Of a stretch of 37,068 bases of DNA, positions 33,837-37,068 are shown one piece after another. The position numbers and the translations under genes were made by a program. Where the stretch lies: positions 1 to 37,068 of the forward strand of contig CAZAXX010000015.1 in NCBI GenBank assembly GCA_964489265.1, read 5' to 3'. The notes below the pieces were generated by a model, which saw only the letters and a program-made list of their open reading frames with translations, did not search any database and was not told the DNA's origin. The stretch is from CAYRUP01 sp964489265 (GTDB taxonomy: Bacteria > Pseudomonadota > Gammaproteobacteria > DSM-16500). Within the stretch, counting starts at the first letter, position 1. The number at the start of each line of letters is the position of its first letter.

Positions 33837-34364
33837 CTATCGCCTGGGTTTGTTCCCTTCATTAATCTGCGCAACTACATCCTTCATCTGACTAGCGATC
33901 TTGCCACGCCGAAATAATCCTAATCCTTTTTCAAACACCGGATTAAAACCTGCGTCTTTACCTGTATATGCAAAATGTACGAGCCTAACAGGTAAACCTA
34001 CAATCTCTACGATGCAACCTGAAACAACTCCCATTGCACCAACTACCTTATTAAATTTCGGGTGCTTAGCAACATCCTTTCCCAAGTACTTGTAGCTTTC
34101 TAATTGTGTTGTTAACTCTTGCTCATCACGATTACTATTATTTGTAGTTTCTTTTAATAAGATTGTGTCCCTCATTACCTTTTCCAACAAAACCAATTCT
34201 ATCTTTGCAGGATGATTATCGGCAACTTTAGGAAACGCAGGACGTTGCATGCTAAAACTCAGACTATGCTCCATAGCTATACCATGTAGTGCGTCACATA
34301 TTGCAGCATCCACTTTATCTACCGATTCATCTAATTTTTTTTCATCTTGTTTAGATTCAGGCAT
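33837..34364 (-). CDS. Hypothetical protein with a hydrophobic segment
   Basis: A 175-residue protein, mostly helical and acidic in the first 100 residues, with a Gly/Val-rich hydrophobic stretch around residues 108-132 (VVGAMGVVSGCIVEIVGL) that could enter a membrane, and a basic tail (NKPRR). No signal peptide and no recognised domain. GGGGAG lies 8 nt before the ATG. The TAG stop is immediately at the edge of the repeat at 33733-33834. It is one of several orphan genes in this stretch, and a host-directed role is only a guess. Confidence 0.65.
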   Translation of the reverse strand: MPESKQDEKKLDESVDKVDAAICDALHGIAMEHSLSFSMQRPAFPKVADNHPAKIELVLLEKVMRDTILLKETTNNSNRDEQELTTQLESYKYLGKDVAKHPKFNKVVGAMGVVSGCIVEIVGLPVRLVHFAYTGKDAGFNPVFEKGLGLFRRGKIASQMKDVVAQINEGNKPRR

Positions 34365-34496
34365 GATTGCGACTCCCCTATCCTAACAGTGTATATCATT
34401 CAGTATAGACGAGATTTATCAAAAATAATTTTTATAAATAACAATGAATTATGAAACATTGCATGGTAACTCTAAGATACTTTTTATTGTATGACG

Positions 34497-34568
34497 GATA
34501 TCTTGATAAAACGGTTCGTGATAATAATTCCGTTTTGATATCGGAGAATATTTCTATGGAAGAAATAT
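34497..34568. other. Two consecutive hairpin-forming sequences upstream of an orphan gene
   Basis: First, GATATC and AAAACGG (34497-34514) mirror CCGTTTT and GATATC (34530-34542) with a five-base bulge. Directly after, ATATTTCT (34548-34555) and AGAAATAT (34561-34568) form a perfect 8-bp stem. They lie upstream of a -10 element and could be operators or the terminator of an RNA. Confidence 0.4.
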
Positions 34569-34582
34569 GCATGCACTGCACA

Positions 34583-34591
34583 TGATATAAT
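34583..34591 (+). promoter_or_regulatory. Extended -10 promoter
   Basis: TGATATAAT combines a TGn extension with a perfect TATAAT (34586-34591), 30 nt before the TTG start at 34622. No good -35 is visible, which is usual for extended -10 promoters. Confidence 0.5.
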
Positions 34592-34621
34592 CAAGCTATA
34601 GATATCTCGGAGAGAGAAAAG

Positions 34622-35575
34622 TTGCGTAGCACATCTTTTCAATGCGAGAAAGTCAGCCTTTCACTTCTATATCCCATAGATGAAAAGGGATATGATGATT
34701 ATGTGAAAGATATAAACGATATGAATGACATAATACAAAAACGTGTGGACGCTGCTTCATTGGAAGATTTGAAAGGAATGTATCGCGAAATTTACCTGGA
34801 TGATTTTACTAGCGAGGAGAAAAGTGAAGAAAAGCAAAAAGAAAATTTAGCAGGAGAACTTGGTCTAAAAGAATTAGTAAAGCTGAAGTTTGATGAATTT
34901 CGAGATGCGCAACTCCATTTTATAGAGAGCAATTTGGAACTACCCACAATACCGATGGTATTATTACTGACTAAGATCGGATTTGTCACATGTTGGTCTA
35001 ATAGCGAAAATCAAGCATTTGTCGATGGTGTATGGGCTTTCGATGTAAATAATAATCTGGATAAATTTAAAAATCTGAGCCTGATGGAGTTAACAAAAGC
35101 GAGCAACTTTGGTATGCCGATCATGCGCAAACCAGGGGAAACGGTTTATTTTATCCCATTAGCTACAAAAAAAAATAAGGACTTAGGATTAGATGTTAAC
35201 GTGGTATATGAAACAAATTATATCGCCAGCAAAGAGGGATTTTGGGACACTTATCGCTTGTTCAGGTGTGATGTTTTTTTAAGTAAATTAAATGCAAATC
35301 AAATTAAAGTTTCATCTGATTCTACTTTGTCGCCTTATGGTGGGCTCAGAATGATTGGCCCAATCATTGAAGTCTCAAGCTTGGGCTTAGAGAATATTCG
35401 TGAAGGATTGTTGAATTCAGATAGAGCTTATAAAATTAACCTAATGAAAAATATCCGTTCTAACCCGAGGATTACAGGTTCATTATCAGATACTGTGGCA
35501 CTGTGGACATCTTCTCCTGAGATAGAACAGAAAAATAATCCGATTACGACAAAGCAACGCCGCTCCTTGGGTTAA
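34622..35575 (+). CDS. Hypothetical protein (TTG start)
   Basis: I do not recognise this 317-residue soluble protein. The N-terminal third is helical and charged (residues 25-110), the rest is mixed strand and helix (ETVYFIPLATKK, DVNVVYETNYI, YGGLRMIGPIIEVS). There is no signal peptide or TM segment. The start is a TTG at 34622, supported by GGAGAGAG 5-6 nt upstream and a promoter. The first in-frame ATG is over 30 codons later. Its stop overlaps by four bases (TTAA, 35572-35575) with the stop of the convergent gene. Orphan effector-like, without proof. Confidence 0.65.
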   Translation: MRSTSFQCEKVSLSLLYPIDEKGYDDYVKDINDMNDIIQKRVDAASLEDLKGMYREIYLDDFTSEEKSEEKQKENLAGELGLKELVKLKFDEFRDAQLHFIESNLELPTIPMVLLLTKIGFVTCWSNSENQAFVDGVWAFDVNNNLDKFKNLSLMELTKASNFGMPIMRKPGETVYFIPLATKKNKDLGLDVNVVYETNYIASKEGFWDTYRLFRCDVFLSKLNANQIKVSSDSTLSPYGGLRMIGPIIEVSSLGLENIREGLLNSDRAYKINLMKNIRSNPRITGSLSDTVALWTSSPEIEQKNNPITTKQRRSLG

Positions 35576-35954
35576 AGAATAAAAGAAGCAACCCCAGCAA
35601 CTGGCGTAGCGTCAATTTCATTTTTTTTCTGTAGCGCCTCATTAAGCACATCCAGACATTCTGTTGCGCATGAAGGATAAGAAGATCTCACGACAAACCG
35701 TTGGCGATGTAAAGCTGAAAGTTCTTGGCTTTGCAGTTTATCAATATAGCCACGCGCAGTTGATATCGCTGTATCGAAATCTTCTTCAGATAATGCTTCT
35801 TTTCTTAAGTTTTCTATTTTTTCTGACACCATAAAAATATTCACTATTCGTCTTGTATTTAGTTGATCGTATACCTCACTGTTTTGTTTTTTTAACACAA
35901 GAACTCTATTAGGAATTAGTTTTGTCACGTATCGCAATGACGCGAGCTCAAATG
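35572..35954 (-). CDS. Downstream part of a gene split by a frameshift
   Basis: This frame encodes about 127 residues that continue the upstream part at 35925-36494 after a one-base shift. It has no ribosome-binding site of its own, and its only possible internal start is a TTG at 35937. The residues directly after the shift (FELASLRYVTKLIPNR) fit smoothly with the preceding helix. The fusion would be about 307 residues. No domain recognised. See the slippery site at 35955-35961 for how the two may be joined. Confidence 0.6.
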
Positions 35955-36494
35955 CTTTTTTTCCTCAAGACCAATCATGGCAAATAAATAAATTTGTAAT
36001 CTGAGTTCTTTTTCTTCTGGTAAATGTAATTCTTTACAATACAAATTATCCCATAAATCATTTGAATTAAAGAGCTTCATTATGTTAGCCACTCTTTCCT
36101 TTTCATATTGATATACTTCGCCTCTTTTAAGCGTCTGAATAACCGTACCATTTTGGCTATCAGTTACGAATACTTGTCCAGAAGAGTCAAAAACATACTT
36201 AACTTCAGAAATTTTTTCTTCTTTTTCAAACTCTAAACCAATTAATGCAAGGTCATAGATTTTTTTTCTTAATGTATCATTGTCTTCATTATCGTTATTC
36301 AAAAAATCCCATATTTGATCATCCAATTTGGCAACGTCTTGCTTGATCTCAGCACGTCTTTCATCACGATACGGTTTTTTTTCTTCTGGAGAAATGATGT
36401 CTCTAAAACCTAATTGATATAACGTTAGCTTTAAAATACGCTCACATTTAGCTAAAGCATCATCCAATATTTCATACGTCGCATTCCGTTGCAT
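35925..36494 (-). CDS. Upstream part of a gene split by a frameshift; hypothetical
   Basis: This frame of about 189 residues (from the ATG at 36494) is predominantly helical and charged, with a segment VFVTDSQNGTVIQTLKRGE that looks like a beta-hairpin. No family recognised. In this frame translation passes K189 and stops after eight unrelated residues (HLSSRHCDT). The start is not secure. GTG and TTG codons lie further upstream, and only a weak GAGA precedes the ATG. It follows the DotI/IcmL-type gene on the same strand after about 160 nt. Confidence 0.6.
   Translation of the reverse strand: MQRNATYEILDDALAKCERILKLTLYQLGFRDIISPEEKKPYRDERRAEIKQDVAKLDDQIWDFLNNDNEDNDTLRKKIYDLALIGLEFEKEEKISEVKYVFDSSGQVFVTDSQNGTVIQTLKRGEVYQYEKERVANIMKLFNSNDLWDNLYCKELHLPEEKELRLQIYLFAMIGLEEKKHLSSRHCDT
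35955..35961 (-). other. dnaX-type slippery heptamer A AAA AAG
   Basis: In the zero frame of the upstream part, codons GAA AAA AAG contain A AAA AAG in the phase used for programmed -1 frameshifting in dnaX. A -1 slip here leads directly into the reading frame of the downstream part. No strong stimulatory stem or correctly spaced internal Shine-Dalgarno is obvious. Confidence 0.6.
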
Positions 36495-36652
36495 ATTCGT
36501 TCTCACAAAGATTGATGTCAAATGCTAACATGTAGTCATGATTGGGTCAGGTAAAAAGTACCCAGTTTATACTTGATCCGTAAGCGTATGGGGAACTAAT
36601 TTCCTTTATAACATTAAATACTTCTTGAGGCGTTTTTCTAAATTTATTGTAT

Positions 36653-37068
36653 TTAAGGTTTGCCAGGATTTGTGGTCACTTGCGCTGCATTTAAACTTAA
36701 TATTCCTAAACCCTTGTAACTTTCTAACAATGGCAAACGTTTTATCAAAACGGTTACGATAATTGGAGTTTGAAACCGCGATTTATCATCATAAGGTGGA
36801 ACCACGTACGTCATTAAAACTCGCATTTCAAATTTATAAGAATACGATTCCGACAGTAAACCTTCTTGGAGTAACTTGGGCTTTCCAACAACTTTGGCTG
36901 TAGAAATCATTTTCCGTTGACTCAATGCGAGAAGGTTTTTAGATGCATTCAATCCTTCCATATATTTAGACCAACCATACGACGTAAAATATTTTTTTGC
37001 GTTTTGGAGTCGATCACGATAATTGATATAATCATGCTCAATTTTTTTATTTTTTTTAATACCTCGAT
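36653..37068 (-). CDS. DotI/IcmL-family type IVB secretion protein (5' end outside window)
   Basis: The visible 138 codons are open to the window edge, so the true start and any N-terminal membrane part lie outside. The segments KKYFTSYGWSKYMEGL, KPKLLQEGLL, EMRVLMTYVVPPYDDKSR, FQTPIIVTVLIKRL and SYKGLGIL match the periplasmic core of DotI/IcmL, homologous to plasmid TraM. In Legionella this core forms part of the Dot/Icm inner-membrane complex. An in-frame ATG at 36961 is internal, because family motifs precede it. It may be the system's own dotI or one of the extra IcmL-like paralogues common in Legionellales, and the window does not decide. Confidence 0.85.
   Translation of the reverse strand, partial: RGIKKNKKIEHDYINYRDRLQNAKKYFTSYGWSKYMEGLNASKNLLALSQRKMISTAKVVGKPKLLQEGLLSESYSYKFEMRVLMTYVVPPYDDKSRFQTPIIVTVLIKRLPLLESYKGLGILSLNAAQVTTNPGKP

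Noticed and set aside
36535..36565. Short inverted repeat GGGT ... ACCC after the IcmL-type gene
   Set aside because: The stem is only four bases long with a large loop, too weak to call as terminator or operator.
1..37068. CRISPR arrays, tRNA or rRNA genes
   Set aside because: No regularly spaced direct repeats, cloverleaf-like sequences or rRNA segments were recognised by eye. A covariance-model scan would be needed to exclude degenerate tRNAs.

Overview
The window comes from a moderately AT-rich gammaproteobacterium with a host-associated lifestyle, most likely of the order Legionellales (Legionella, Coxiella, Aquicella or Berkiella-like). The first 5.2 kb is ordinary chromosomal core: orn, plsY, tsaD and the rpsU-yqeY-dnaG macromolecular-synthesis genes. 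The right edge cuts into a gene of the DotI/IcmL family, a component of the Dot/Icm type IVB secretion system, and several proteins in between look like secreted effectors. The lineage is an inference from these genes and not a database result.

Layout. 1-5.2 kb: core genes, with palindromic repeats and a 167-bp inverted-repeat element (1314-1480) that supplies the stop codons of both plsY and tsaD. rpoD, the usual partner downstream of dnaG, is absent. 5.3-10.1 kb: an amidase divergent from a MerR/TipAS regulator, then an MHS-type transporter and HAD phosphatase pair. 10.2-16.2 kb: an 1128-codon-class protein whose N-terminus resembles OspF/SpvC phosphothreonine lyases, followed by seven helical repeats and a proline tail, then a small helical protein, a DUF2490-like outer-membrane protein and a two-TM protein with a glutamate-rich tail. 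16.3-21.9 kb: a tightly coupled five-gene operon (diiron oxygenase, acyltransferase-like protein, hexapeptide acyltransferase-like membrane protein, desaturase/FkbM-methyltransferase fusion, cytochrome P450). It looks like an undescribed lipid-modifying or natural-product pathway. The assembly has a 10-N gap in the third gene.

22-37 kb: a secreted PQQ-type propeller, a protein ending in a eukaryotic CaaX box, a two-gene ankyrin operon whose second gene carries an early in-frame stop, a divergent large P450, small secreted proteins, an HD-domain hydrolase, several orphan proteins, a gene split at a dnaX-type slippery heptamer, and the partial icmL/dotI homologue.

The accessory two thirds are visibly more AT-rich than the core and are peppered with at least seven unrelated families of palindromic repeats, nearly all at gene ends. 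In several cases they form the terminal codons or stop codon of the adjacent gene. The plausible theme is a type IVB-secreting intracellular bacterium with a set of host-directed proteins (lyase-like, CaaX, ankyrin) beside a small oxidative lipid pathway.
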